Assembly (NCBI GenBank): GCA_017522745.1
Contig: JAFWYI010000039.1
Coordinates: 1-6,876 of the forward strand
Length of the DNA: 6,876 nt
Direction: 5' to 3'
Origin: Mailhella sp.
GTDB taxonomy: Bacteria > Desulfobacterota > Desulfovibrionia > Desulfovibrionales > Desulfovibrionaceae
The notes under the pieces were generated by a model. The model did no database searches and was not told the DNA's origin. It saw only the letters and a list, made by a program, of their open reading frames with translations. Shown here piece by piece: positions 6,777 through 6,876 of the stretch (position 1 is its first letter; every line of letters begins with the position of its first letter). Position numbers and translations under genes: made by a program.

Positions 6777-6876
6777 CGCAATATCCCGATAACGTTTTTA
6801 TAATGTTTGGAAAGGAAACGCGAGGACTTCCGGAAGACCTTTTATATGAAAATCGCGACTTCTGCGTTCGTATTCC
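6770..6876 (+). CDS. trmL: tRNA (cytidine(34)-2'-O)-methyltransferase TrmL, internal fragment (no start; runs off the right edge)
   Basis: In the frame of position 6770 the translation is EITQYPDNVFIM followed by FGKETRGLPEDLLYENRD and FCVRI at the edge. This matches the SPOUT-family block FGxExxGLP, followed in TrmL by an R-I-P segment and then the RSLNLSNA motif, which would lie just outside. TrmL methylates the ribose of wobble position 34 in some tRNA-Leu species. The N-terminal ~90 residues of the roughly 155-residue protein are missing; the mreB 5' end stands where they should be. The FGKETRGLPEDLLYEN wording and about 41% GC (hand count over 6774-6876) suggest a Clostridia-like source, unlike the GC-rich genes to the left. 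The ATG at 6803 lies inside the conserved core and is not a plausible start. Confidence 0.75.

Noticed and set aside
6799..6804. Perfect TATAAT as a promoter -10 element
   Set aside because: There is no suitable -35 about 17 bases upstream, and the bases encode the conserved hydrophobic strand before FGKETRGLP in the trmL fragment.
6803..6876. New gene starting at ATG 6803
   Set aside because: The ATG is an internal Met of the TrmL core (FIMFGKE), homology extends upstream of it to about 6770, and it has no ribosome site.

Overview
The window looks like chromosomal housekeeping DNA from a GC-rich Gram-negative bacterium. The closest resemblance I can name is the Desulfovibrionaceae (sulfidogenic Desulfobacterota, gut-type genera such as Bilophila or Mailhella). 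This placement rests on the style of the pyruvate carboxylase, of the biotin ligase next to it, and of the MreB N-terminus. It comes from remembered family sequences, not from a search.

Layout. Positions 1-3415 (minus strand) hold most of a single-chain pyruvate carboxylase. The reading frame is broken by one base at a C homopolymer (1916-1920). The far C-terminal part of the biotinyl domain, including the biotinylated lysine, lies beyond the left edge. Just upstream, 23 bp away on the same strand, is a biotin-protein ligase lacking the DNA-binding domain (3439-4473). The two form a natural operon of an enzyme that charges biotin and an enzyme that needs it. Divergent from the ligase, with start codons that overlap in the tetranucleotide CATG, is an HD-domain CCA-adding tRNA nucleotidyltransferase (4472-5665). 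Its 3' end overlaps by 26 bp a convergent YhcC/TIGR01212-type radical SAM protein (5640-6602, minus strand). A 75-bp spacer (6603-6677) with a candidate promoter leads to an mreB start.

The right end is not normal. mreB is recognisable for only 32 codons and stops at 6774-6776. From about 6770 to the edge the sequence reads, in another frame, as an internal piece of the tRNA 2'-O-methyltransferase TrmL, with lower GC and a Clostridia-like flavour. This is a chimeric joint: either an assembly artefact at a contig end or a real rearrangement.

I found no CRISPR array, insertion sequence, tRNA or rRNA, and no convincing new system. The points that most deserve checking are the mreB/trmL joint, the pyc frameshift, and a lysine-to-methionine change in the pyc ATP site.
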